DNA of 40,502 nucleotides from Pseudolabrys sp. (GTDB lineage: Bacteria > Pseudomonadota > Alphaproteobacteria > Rhizobiales > Xanthobacteraceae): positions 1 to 40,502 of the forward strand of contig JAFBAG010000015.1 in assembly GCA_019247925.1 (NCBI GenBank), given 5' to 3'. A model generated the notes under the pieces. The model was not told where the DNA came from, did no database searches, and saw only the letters and a program-made list of their open reading frames with translations. The position numbers and the translations under genes were made by a program. Below are positions 19,225 to 28,040 of this stretch, piece by piece (the first letter of the stretch is position 1; each line of letters begins with the position of its first letter).

Positions 19225-21291
19225 GTGAACATCGGCGTCTCATTCGCCCCGCTGGTGCCGGCCTATGTCGTATGGGCGGCATTTGCCGTCGCCGCCATAC
19301 TCGCGTTGCTGTTGCTCGCGATCCGCAGCCGCGGCGCCATGGTTCGCGCGGTCGCCTTGGCGCTCATGGTGCTCGCACTCGCAAACCCATCGTTCACGCG
19401 CGAGGATCGCGACCCGATCCCGTCGGTTGCCGCGGTTATCGTCGACAAGAGTCCGAGCCAGGATCTGGGAGAGCGCGCCGCGCAAACCGAGACGGTGCGC
19501 ACCGCTTTGGTCGAACGCCTCAAGCGGGTCAGCGGGCTTGAAGTGCGCGTCGCCGAGGCAAGCCGCGCCGACGGCGAAACCGACGGCACGCGGCTGTTCT
19601 CGGCGCTGTCAGCGACGCTTGCCGATGTTCCGCCCGATCGGATCGCGGGCGCCGTGATGATCACGGACGGGCGCGTCCATGACGTGCCTGAGAATGCCGC
19701 GGCGCTGGGCTTTGCCGCCCCGCTCCACGCCCTGATCACCGGCAGCGCCAATGAACGCGACCGGCGCGTCGTGCTTACCGCCGCGCCGCGGTTCGGGATC
19801 GTCGGTCAGGCCCAGACGATCGGTTTTCGCATCGAGGACCAAGGCGCGTCCGCAGGTGCGGCCGACATTACGGTCAGGCGCGATGGGGAAGTGATCGAAC
19901 GCCGCTCGATGGCCGTCGGTGTCGAGCTGCGCGTGAACGTTCCCATTCCTCACGCCGGTCCCAACATCGTTGAGATCGAAGCCTCGCCGCTCGAAGGCGA
20001 GCTGACGCCCATCAACAACCGCGCTGTCGTCTCTGTCGATGGCGTGCGCGACAAATTGCGTGTCTTGCTTGTGTCGGGCGAGCCTCACGCCGGCGAGCGG
20101 ACGTGGCGCAACCTTCTCAAGTCCGACGCCAATGTCGACCTCGTTCATTTCACCATCCTGCGCCCGCCGGAAAAGCAGGACGGCACGCCGATCAACGAGC
20201 TGTCCTTGATCGCCTTTCCAACGCGCGAACTGTTTCAGCAGAAAATCTCGGAATTCCAGCTAATCATCTTCGATCGCTATGCGCGGCAAGGCGTGCTGCC
20301 GCTGATCTATTTCGACAACATCACGAACTTCGTACGTGACGGCGGCGCCGTCCTGGTGGCGGCCGGCCCGGATTATGCGAGCCCAACCTCGATCTGGCGC
20401 ACGCCGCTCGATGCCATTCTCCCAGCCGAACCAAGTGGCGCCGTGACCGAAGCGGCGTATCGCGCGGCGCTCACCGAACCCGGCAAGCGCCATCCGGTGA
20501 CGCGCGGCCTTGAAGGTGCCGAGCAAAACCCGCCGCACTGGAGCCGCTGGTTCCGTCTGGTCGACACGCGCCGCTCGACCGGCACCAGCGTCATGGCGGG
20601 GCCCGGCGACAAGCCGCTGCTGGTGCTTGGCCGCGAAGGCAAGGGACGGGTCGCCTTGCTCTTGTCCGACCACATCTGGCTGTGGGCGCGCGGCTATGAA
20701 GGCGGCGGGCCGCATCTCGACCTGCTTAGGCGATTGTCGCATTGGCTGATGAAGCAGCCGGATCTCGAGGAAGAAGCGCTGCGTCTCACCGTGCGCGGCC
20801 GCGATCTTACCGCCGAGCGCCAGACCATGGCGGATACGGTCGCGCCCGTGACTGTCACTTCGCCGAGCGGCGCAACGCGCACCCTCGACCTTCAGGCCGG
20901 CGAGCCCGGACGCTGGGCCACGACTTTCGAAGCAGGCGAACTCGGCTTGTGGCGCGCCACCGACGGAAAGCTCACGGCCCTGGTGAATGTCGGACCGGCT
21001 AATCCCCGCGAGTTCACCGAAGTGACTTCAACGACGCAAATTCTCGCGCCGCTGAGCAACGCCACGGGCGGCGATGTACGCCGCGTCGAACAACGAAACG
21101 GCGTCGCCGTACCTCGCGTCGTCGCCGTGCGAAGTGCGTCGTCTTACAAGGGCGACGATTGGATCGGCCTGAAGATGCGCGATGCCAATGTGGTACGCGG
21201 ACTTGGCGTCCTGCCGGTCTTTGCCGGTCTGATCGGGCTGCTGCTGCTGATCGGCTCGCTGGCTCTCACCTGGGCGAGAGAAGGCCGTTAA
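19225..21291 (+). CDS. Large membrane protein with N- and C-terminal TM segments, VWA-like segment and glutamine-amidotransferase-like fold
   Basis: GTG start with aggag SD; VIVDKSPSQDL (DxSxS) and MITDG; FDNITNFVRDGGAVLVAAGPDY; last gene of the MoxR/DUF58/DUF4159 cassette. Confidence 0.85.
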   Translation: MNIGVSFAPLVPAYVVWAAFAVAAILALLLLAIRSRGAMVRAVALALMVLALANPSFTREDRDPIPSVAAVIVDKSPSQDLGERAAQTETVRTALVERLKRVSGLEVRVAEASRADGETDGTRLFSALSATLADVPPDRIAGAVMITDGRVHDVPENAAALGFAAPLHALITGSANERDRRVVLTAAPRFGIVGQAQTIGFRIEDQGASAGAADITVRRDGEVIERRSMAVGVELRVNVPIPHAGPNIVEIEASPLEGELTPINNRAVVSVDGVRDKLRVLLVSGEPHAGERTWRNLLKSDANVDLVHFTILRPPEKQDGTPINELSLIAFPTRELFQQKISEFQLIIFDRYARQGVLPLIYFDNITNFVRDGGAVLVAAGPDYASPTSIWRTPLDAILPAEPSGAVTEAAYRAALTEPGKRHPVTRGLEGAEQNPPHWSRWFRLVDTRRSTGTSVMAGPGDKPLLVLGREGKGRVALLLSDHIWLWARGYEGGGPHLDLLRRLSHWLMKQPDLEEEALRLTVRGRDLTAERQTMADTVAPVTVTSPSGATRTLDLQAGEPGRWATTFEAGELGLWRATDGKLTALVNVGPANPREFTEVTSTTQILAPLSNATGGDVRRVEQRNGVAVPRVVAVRSASSYKGDDWIGLKMRDANVVRGLGVLPVFAGLIGLLLLIGSLALTWAREGR

Positions 21292-21800
21292 GACTCTTCC
21301 CAATCGGGCAGGATCATTCCCGTTACTTGCGGCGTGAAAGCGCCGTTCGCGAGTTCGGCGACGAGCAATCGGGCGGGATCCACCGGGCCCGGCATCTTCA
21401 CCTGCCCCTTCGGCACGACCCGAAAACCGCTTTTGGCGTAATACGGCTCGTCGCCCACCAGAAAAACCAGCCGGTGACCTGCCTCGCGGGCCTCGCCCAG
21501 CGCGCGTTCGATCAGCGCTCCACCAATCCCCCGGCCGCGAAACGGCGGCTCTACCGTCAGTGGGCCGAGCAGCAAGGCTCCAGTCTTGCCAACAGCGACC
21601 GGGGTAAGCCGCACCGAGCCAACCAGCAAAGTGCCGATGCGCGCGGTGAAGGACAGCGCGTGGACGTGATCGCGTCCTTCACGGATGCGAAAGGCGCTGC
21701 GTGCGTAACGGCCCGGCCCGAACGTGCGCTCGTGGAGCCGCTCGATCGCCTCCGCATCGGCTTGTGTCTCTGCGGCGATGGTGAATGTCAGTTCGCTCAT
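21288..21800 (-). CDS. GNAT family N-acetyltransferase
   Basis: GKTGALLLGPLTVEPPFRGRGIGGALIERALGEAREAGHRLVFLVGDEPYYAKSGF, acetyl-CoA-binding motif A. Confidence 0.93.
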   Translation of the reverse strand: MSELTFTIAAETQADAEAIERLHERTFGPGRYARSAFRIREGRDHVHALSFTARIGTLLVGSVRLTPVAVGKTGALLLGPLTVEPPFRGRGIGGALIERALGEAREAGHRLVFLVGDEPYYAKSGFRVVPKGQVKMPGPVDPARLLVAELANGAFTPQVTGMILPDWEES

Positions 21801-21901
21801 AAGCCCGGCCAGCCTTGATGCGACCGGCGATTATCATTTTAGCCCCGAGCGGTCCATTGCCGCTCGCGCTTCAGTCACTAGATTGAAGTCGGAGGTGCAT
21901 C

Positions 21902-22876
21902 ATGGGTCAGCTTGTCAACGGCGAGTGGCAGAGCGACGAGCCGCGCACCAAAGACGGCCATTTCATCCGGCCGAACACGAAATTCCGCAATTGGGTGACG
22001 GCGGACGGCAGCGCCGGACCGTCCGGCGATGGCGGCTTCAAAGCGGAAGCCGGCCGGTATCATCTCTATGTTTCACTCGCCTGCCCCTGGGCTCATCGTA
22101 CCGTTATTTTCCGCAAGCTGAAGCGTCTCGAACACATCGTGTCGATGTCGGTCGTGTCGTGGCACATGGGCCGGGATGGCTGGACCTTCGACACCAACGA
22201 AGGTTCGAGCGGCGATCAGATCAATGGCAAGCAAAAACTGTCGGAAATTTACGTGGCGGCCGAGCCGCACTTCACCGGCCGTGTCACCGTACCGGTGCTG
22301 TGGGACAAACAGAAGAAGACGATCGTCAATAACGAATCCGCTGAAATTATCCGGATGTTCAATTCCGCCTTCGGCGCCCTGACGGACGATCGCACGGATT
22401 ATTATCCGGTAGCCTTGCGCAGCGAGATCGATCGGATCAACGACCTCGTTTATCCAAACATCAACAATGGTGTTTACCGCGCCGGCTTCGCGACGTCGCA
22501 GGCCGCTTATGAGGAAGCGTTCCGCAAGCTGTTCGACATGCTCGACGAGATCGAGCAACGGCTCTCAACCCAGCGCTATCTGGCGGGCAAGCAAATCACG
22601 GAAGCGGACTGGCGCCTGTTCACGACGTTGCTGCGCTTCGATGCCGTTTACTACGGCCACTTCAAATGCAACTGGCGGCACATCTACGAATATCCAAACC
22701 TGTCGCACTATGCGCGCGACCTGTACCAGCAGAACGGCGTCGCCGAGACGGTCAGCTTCGAGCACATCAAGAAGCACTATTACGGCAGCCAGCGTCAGGT
22801 AAATCCGACAGGGATCGTACCGGTCGGGCCACAGCTCGATTTCGGCGCAGCGCACGACCGCGCGCGGTTTACGTGA
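21902..22876 (+). CDS. Glutathionyl-hydroquinone reductase-like (Xi-class) glutathione S-transferase
   Basis: YVSLACPWAHRTVIFRKLKRLE (CPWAHR active site), SAEIIRMFNSAF, RYLAGKQITEADWRLFTTLLRFD motifs. Confidence 0.93.
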   Translation: MGQLVNGEWQSDEPRTKDGHFIRPNTKFRNWVTADGSAGPSGDGGFKAEAGRYHLYVSLACPWAHRTVIFRKLKRLEHIVSMSVVSWHMGRDGWTFDTNEGSSGDQINGKQKLSEIYVAAEPHFTGRVTVPVLWDKQKKTIVNNESAEIIRMFNSAFGALTDDRTDYYPVALRSEIDRINDLVYPNINNGVYRAGFATSQAAYEEAFRKLFDMLDEIEQRLSTQRYLAGKQITEADWRLFTTLLRFDAVYYGHFKCNWRHIYEYPNLSHYARDLYQQNGVAETVSFEHIKKHYYGSQRQVNPTGIVPVGPQLDFGAAHDRARFT

Positions 22877-23369
22877 GCCAGCGCTCGGCCGCGGGCTTGC
22901 CCGAAAGAACTTCCTCGATCCGCGCGCGCGTTCCCATCCAGCAATCTTCCGGCAAGCCGTCGAGCTGGAAAAAGCCGCTATCGATGATTTCGAATCCGTC
23001 CCGCGGCGGCGGCCCTACGATGCGAAAATCGCGCACGACATAAACCGCAACATGGTCGCGCTTGGAGACATGCTCGTTGTGCACGATGCCATGCAGGGCC
23101 GGCCGTGCGCTGAGTTCGATGTTCGCCTCTTCCCGCAATTCGCGCTTGAGCGCCTCGAGAAAGGACTCCCCTGTCTCGACGCCGCCGCCAGGCAAGTGCC
23201 AGCCGCGTACATAGCCATGTTTGACCAGAAACACGCGATTTTCGCCGTCAATGATCACCGCGCGGACCCCGAGAGTGGCCCCGCGCGAGAAGCGCCAGTA
23301 GAAATGCATGATCCGCCGGATAACGGGCTCCAGCCGGATGCGAAACGAAGTGATGCGGTCCATAGCCAT
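22869..23369 (-). CDS. NUDIX hydrolase
   Basis: GGGVETGESFLEALKRELREEANIEL Nudix box. Confidence 0.93.
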   Translation of the reverse strand: MAMDRITSFRIRLEPVIRRIMHFYWRFSRGATLGVRAVIIDGENRVFLVKHGYVRGWHLPGGGVETGESFLEALKRELREEANIELSARPALHGIVHNEHVSKRDHVAVYVVRDFRIVGPPPRDGFEIIDSGFFQLDGLPEDCWMGTRARIEEVLSGKPAAERWLT

Positions 23370-23404
23370 GCGAGTCAGGCCCGTGGATAGCCTATAACAG
23401 CAAG

Positions 23405-24283
23405 ATGTTCACCCTCGCCCATGTTTCCGATCCGCATCTGGCGCCTCTCCCGCAGCCACGCCTGCGCGAACTCATGAGCAAGCGGCTTACCGGTTACATC
23501 AACTGGAAACGGCGCGAGCATGTCCATCGTCCCGAGGTGCTGGCTGCCTTGGTGGCCGATCTCGCGAGCGCCAAGCCCGATCACATCGCCGTCACCGGCG
23601 ATTTCGCCAACATCGCACTATCCGGTGAGTTCGACCGGGTGGCACCTTGGCTGGCGGAGCTTGGGCCGCCTGAACAAGTCACCGCCATTCCCGGAAATCA
23701 CGACGCTTACGTCGCGGGCGCGCTGCACTCTTTGGAGCGCGTTGCCGGCACATGGATGCGCGGCGACGACGGCGGTGGCTTTCCATTCGTGCGCAGGCGC
23801 GGCCCGGTTGCGCTGATCGGCTTGAACACGGGTCTGCCGACGCCGTGGTTCGACGCAAGCGGAACACTCGGCGAAGCTCAGCTCGGGCGCTTCGCCGCTC
23901 AGCTTGGACAACTCGCGCAGGCTGGATTGTTTCGCGTGGTGTTGATCCATCATCCGCCGGTCAGTCCGCGGCCGGAGAATAAACGCCTGCGCGACAGCGC
24001 CGCATTCCTCCGCGTCATTGCCGCGCAAGGCGCCGAGCTCGTTATCCACGGCCACGATCACGTACAGGCTTTGGTCTGGCTCGAGGGCCCGCACGGGACG
24101 CGGGTGCCCTCGATCGGCGTGCCCTCGGCTTCGGCTGCGCCGAATACCGAGAAAGACGCAGCGGCCTACAATTTGTACCGGATCGCTGGCACAGCGGGGG
24201 CGTGGCGCTGCGACATGGAAATGCGCGGCATGCGCGGCGACCGCACCATCGCGGCGCTCAAGCGCGTAACGTTGCTCGGTTAA
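23405..24283 (+). CDS. Metallophosphoesterase (calcineurin-like)
   Basis: LAHVSDPHLA, VTGDFANIA, IPGNHDAY, VIHGHDHV metal-binding motifs. Confidence 0.95.
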   Translation: MFTLAHVSDPHLAPLPQPRLRELMSKRLTGYINWKRREHVHRPEVLAALVADLASAKPDHIAVTGDFANIALSGEFDRVAPWLAELGPPEQVTAIPGNHDAYVAGALHSLERVAGTWMRGDDGGGFPFVRRRGPVALIGLNTGLPTPWFDASGTLGEAQLGRFAAQLGQLAQAGLFRVVLIHHPPVSPRPENKRLRDSAAFLRVIAAQGAELVIHGHDHVQALVWLEGPHGTRVPSIGVPSASAAPNTEKDAAAYNLYRIAGTAGAWRCDMEMRGMRGDRTIAALKRVTLLG

Positions 24284-24837
24284 AACCGGGGATTCAGCAA
24301 GGCGAGCGCGACAAGCCCCGCCGCGCCAACGATAATGCCGAGGAAGAAGCCGCGCCAGGCACTGCGGCTGCGCCGCCGCCTTTCCTGCCGCTCGTTGTCG
24401 CGCGTTACCGCCGGATTGGTCAAAACATCATCCGCCAGAGCGCGCTCGCGCTCGACCAGGCGCCGCGCCACATAGCGTGTGATGGCATCGACCATCGGGC
24501 CGACTTCGTAATTCTCGGCGATGGTGGTGCGGCCGTAGCGCGTGTCCTGCACGAAACGATACAGCCGCTTGTCCCGGCCCATGGCGACATGGGCGATCAC
24601 ATCGATCCACAGCCGCGGGGTCTCGCCGCGCGAAAGCCCCCGATCGAACAGGTCGACACCGTTCGGAACATCCTTGAACAGCGGATCGAGCGCGTCGTTG
24701 AGAAGTTCGAGCCGGGCGACTTCGGCGTCGCGCAAATCGACGACGACCGCAGAACGTTCGGCGGCTTCGATGCGCGCCTGGCGCACGGCGTCCTTGAGCG
24801 GCGTTGTTTGATCGTCAGTCTTTGCAGCGTCGGCCAT
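24280..24837 (-). CDS. Hypothetical protein with single C-terminal TM segment
   Basis: 185 aa; ERRRRSRSAWRGFFLGIIVGAAGLVALALLNPRF C-terminal anchor after an Arg cluster. Confidence 0.75.
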   Translation of the reverse strand: MADAAKTDDQTTPLKDAVRQARIEAAERSAVVVDLRDAEVARLELLNDALDPLFKDVPNGVDLFDRGLSRGETPRLWIDVIAHVAMGRDKRLYRFVQDTRYGRTTIAENYEVGPMVDAITRYVARRLVERERALADDVLTNPAVTRDNERQERRRRSRSAWRGFFLGIIVGAAGLVALALLNPRF

Positions 24838-24938
24838 TCCCAGAATCTAACAATGGCTGGCGCGGCTGGAAAGCGAAAACTTGTGCGTTTTCAATGTTTT
24901 CGGTGGTTAATAGTGTATCAAAACGGGGCTAGGCCAGC

Positions 24939-25682
24939 CTAAACGCACCGCCCGCCGTCGACTTCCATGATGTTGCCGGTGAGGAACTTGGCTTCCTCCG
25001 AGGCAAGGAACAGCGCTGCGTCAGCAATGTCCTGCGCCGTCGCCAGCCGGCCAAGCGGGACCGTGGCGATGAACTTTTCTCGCTGACCGGGCGCCGGCCC
25101 GAGAAAGGTTGGCAATAGCGGCGTGTCGGTCGCGACCGGCGCGATGGCGCAGACTCGAATCTTCTCCGGAGCGAGCTCGACAGCGAGCGTCTTGGTGAGG
25201 TTGTGAACCGCACCCTTCGTCGCGTTGTAGGCGGAAAGCCCCGGCCGCGGCCGCAGCGCGGCGGTCGACCCGATGTTGATGATAACACCGCCGCCCTTCT
25301 TTCGCATCGGCGGGATAGCGGCCTGCGTGCAAAGAAACAGGCCCTTCACGTTGACGGCAAAAACCCGGTCGAATTCTTTTTCGTCGACTTCCATCACCGG
25401 CTTGTTGACGTGGGCGGTGCCGGCATTGTTGACGAGAATGTCTGCGTCACCAAGTTGCTTGCCGGCCGCCGCGAATGCGCGCGCAATGTCGTCAGCTTGC
25501 GTTACGTCACATGCCAGCGCCACGGCGTTCTTGCCGATCGCACCGGCCACCTTGTTGGCGGCTTGGGCGTTGACATCGAGGACGGCGACGCGCGCGCCCT
25601 CGCGCGCGTAGGTCTTGGCGATCGCCTCGCCCATGCCAGAGCCTGCCCCGGTGACAATCGCGATCTTTCCGTTGAGGCGCAT
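24939..25682 (-). CDS. SDR family oxidoreductase
   Basis: IVTGAGSGMGEAIA TGxxxGxG motif, YNATKGAV (YxxxK), NNAG motif. Confidence 0.95.
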   Translation of the reverse strand: MRLNGKIAIVTGAGSGMGEAIAKTYAREGARVAVLDVNAQAANKVAGAIGKNAVALACDVTQADDIARAFAAAGKQLGDADILVNNAGTAHVNKPVMEVDEKEFDRVFAVNVKGLFLCTQAAIPPMRKKGGGVIINIGSTAALRPRPGLSAYNATKGAVHNLTKTLAVELAPEKIRVCAIAPVATDTPLLPTFLGPAPGQREKFIATVPLGRLATAQDIADAALFLASEEAKFLTGNIMEVDGGRCV

Positions 25683-25692
25683 GATCTGTGTC

Positions 25693-26481
25693 CTATTTCT
25701 TCGGCACGACGCCGTAGGGCGTCGCCCAGCCTAATCCATCTTCAGTGCGGCCACGCGGGTGATATTCGGCGCCGATCCAGCCTTTGTATCCGAGCTTGTC
25801 CACCTCCGCGAACACGAACGGGTAGTTGATCTCACAGTCTGTATCGGGCTCGTGCCGGACCGGGACGGCAGCGCATTGCAGATGGCCGACAAGCGGGAAA
25901 TATTTGATCAGGTTCTTGATCAGATCGCCGCTGACGATCTGCACGTGATAGAAATCGAACTGGATTTTCACGTTCGGCTTGCCGACCTTGGCGATGATGT
26001 CGGCCGCGTGGTCGACGCGGTTGAGGAAATAGCCGGGAGCATCGCGCGGATTGATCGGTTCGATCAGCAGAGTCACATTTTTCGCCGCGGCGATATCAGC
26101 CGAGCGTTTGAGGTTGGCGATGAAAGTCATCTCGGCCTCGGCACGCTGGCCGTCCGGGACAATGCCGCCCATGCAATGAATGCCGCTATTGCCGATCGTT
26201 GTCGCGTATTCCAGCGCGAGGTCAAAGGCTTGGTCCCAGTCCTTCTCGCGCCCCGGCAGGGCCGCAAGACTATGCGGCGCGTCCTTGAAATGGCGCGGCG
26301 TGTTGAGGCCGAGCGGCGTCAGACCGTTGCGCGTGACCGCGTCCTTGATCGCCGCAGCAGGAACTTCATAAGGCGCGGGCATATCCACCGCCTTGAAGCC
26401 GGCCTTCGCCACGGCATCGAACCGCTCCAGCAAAGGGCGATCCGGGAACAGATATCCGACGTGAGCGGAAAACCGGGGCAT
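25693..26481 (-). CDS. hyi: Hydroxypyruvate isomerase family TIM-barrel protein
   Basis: MPRFSAHVGYLFPDRPLLERFDAVAKAGFKAVDMPAPYE; LLIEPINPRDAPGYF; QFDFYHVQIVSGDL; GAEYHPRG. Confidence 0.9.
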   Translation of the reverse strand: MPRFSAHVGYLFPDRPLLERFDAVAKAGFKAVDMPAPYEVPAAAIKDAVTRNGLTPLGLNTPRHFKDAPHSLAALPGREKDWDQAFDLALEYATTIGNSGIHCMGGIVPDGQRAEAEMTFIANLKRSADIAAAKNVTLLIEPINPRDAPGYFLNRVDHAADIIAKVGKPNVKIQFDFYHVQIVSGDLIKNLIKYFPLVGHLQCAAVPVRHEPDTDCEINYPFVFAEVDKLGYKGWIGAEYHPRGRTEDGLGWATPYGVVPKK

Positions 26482-26568
26482 TGCGATGTCCTTGCGCCTT
26501 GTCGGGTGCTTGCGCCCCGCTCCGCCAGCGTATTCATTACCGCCGGATTTCGCCACACAGGAACACCC

Positions 26569-27648
26569 ATGAGCGCCAACGATGCCTTTCACATCGCCGT
26601 CCTGGCCGGCGATGGCATTGGCCACGAAGTCACCCCACCGGCGCTCGAAGTCTTGCGCAAGGTCGAGGCCACCACGCCGGGATTGAAATTCCGCTTCACC
26701 GAAGCCCCCGCCGGCGCCGAGGAATACAAGGCGACCGGCAAATCCATGTCGGAGAAGACGGTAAAGCTCTGCGAACAGGCGGACGCCATTTTCCTCGGTG
26801 CCTGCGGCCTGCCGAGCGTTCGCTATCCGGACAACACCGAGATCATGCCGCAGGTCGAATTGCGCTTCATCTTCGACCTCTACGCGGGTGTCCGGCCCGC
26901 ACGGCTCGTCAAGGGCGCGCCGAGCCCGATTGTCGGCGCGCAGGAAAAAGGGATCGACTTCATCCTCATCCGCGAGTCGACCGAAGGCCTGTTCGCTTCG
27001 ATGGGCAAAGGCGTCGTCACCAAAGACGAAGCGCGCGAAACCCTGGTGGTCACCAGAGACAAGACCGAGCGTCTGTTCGATTTCTCGCTGCGCCTTGCGC
27101 AGCGGCGCAAGAAGCGCGGCAAGGAAGGCCGCCTCACACTGGTCGACAAGGCCAATGTGTTCAAAGCATTCAATTGGCAGCGCGACATCTTCAACGAGCG
27201 CAAGCCGAAATTCCCCGACGTGAAGACCGACATGCTCTATGTCGACGCCTGCGCCGCCATGATGGTGAAGAAGCCTTGGGATTTCGACGTCATGGTGATG
27301 GAGAACATGTTCGGCGATATTCTCTCCGATCTTGCCGCGGGGCTCGTCGGCGGTCTCGGTCTCGCCCCATCCGCCGACATTGGCGACAAGCACGCCGTAT
27401 TCCAGCCCTGTCACGGCACCGCGCCGGACATCATGGGCCAAGGCAAGGCCAATCCGACCGCAATGATCCTGTCCGCGGCGATGATGCTGGATTGGCTCGC
27501 CGACAAGCACGATCTGCCGGCCGCCGGCGAAGCCGCGCAGCGCATCGAGCGCGCCGTCGACAAGGCCTATGAGACGATCAAGCCGATGGAATTCGGCGGC
27601 AAGGACGGCACAGCCGCGATCAGCAAGGCCGTGCTGGCGGCGCTCTGA
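26569..27648 (+). CDS. Isocitrate/isopropylmalate/tartrate dehydrogenase family protein
   Basis: IAVLAGDGIGHEVTPPALEVL; DFILIRESTEGLF; DKANVFKAF; VMENMFGDILSDLAAGLVGGLGLAPSADIG. Confidence 0.93.
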   Translation: MSANDAFHIAVLAGDGIGHEVTPPALEVLRKVEATTPGLKFRFTEAPAGAEEYKATGKSMSEKTVKLCEQADAIFLGACGLPSVRYPDNTEIMPQVELRFIFDLYAGVRPARLVKGAPSPIVGAQEKGIDFILIRESTEGLFASMGKGVVTKDEARETLVVTRDKTERLFDFSLRLAQRRKKRGKEGRLTLVDKANVFKAFNWQRDIFNERKPKFPDVKTDMLYVDACAAMMVKKPWDFDVMVMENMFGDILSDLAAGLVGGLGLAPSADIGDKHAVFQPCHGTAPDIMGQGKANPTAMILSAAMMLDWLADKHDLPAAGEAAQRIERAVDKAYETIKPMEFGGKDGTAAISKAVLAAL

Positions 27649-27659
27649 AGGATCAGTTC

Positions 27660-28040
27660 ATGACGACCGAAGCCGACAGGAACGACATCCGGCGCGTTAT
27701 CCAGACCTATCTCGACGGACTTTACGAAGGCGACCCCGAAAAGATCGCCAGCGCATTTCATCCGACAAGCGCGCTCACTACGATCGGCGACGACGAACTA
27801 ACCATAACGCCGCGCGCGCAATGGCTCGAACGGGTTCGCAGCCGGCCTTCGCCGAAGTCGCAGAACCTGACACGACACGACGAGATTCTCACCGTCGACG
27901 TCGTCAGCCCGACGATGGCCTTCGTGAAACTCAAATGCGCGATACCGCCTCGGTTCTTCACCGACCAATTATCGCTACTGAAAATCGACGGCCGGTGGCA
28001 GGTCGTTCAAAAGGTCTTTTCGACCGAAGTGAAGGGCTAG
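27660..28040 (+). CDS. NTF2-like / SnoaL-like family protein
   Basis: IRRVIQTYLDGLYEGDPEKIASAFHPTSALTTIGDDEL... and WQVVQKVFSTEVK cone-fold pattern. Confidence 0.82.
   Translation: MTTEADRNDIRRVIQTYLDGLYEGDPEKIASAFHPTSALTTIGDDELTITPRAQWLERVRSRPSPKSQNLTRHDEILTVDVVSPTMAFVKLKCAIPPRFFTDQLSLLKIDGRWQVVQKVFSTEVKG

Noticed and set aside
24875-24892. GAAAAC-N6-GTTTTC as an intrinsic terminator for the SDR gene
   Set aside because: AT-rich 6-bp stem without a T-tract in the right place; too weak to call
26569-27648. Calling this gene leuB or ttuC outright
   Set aside because: The family members cannot be separated by motif reading alone; kept as family-level call
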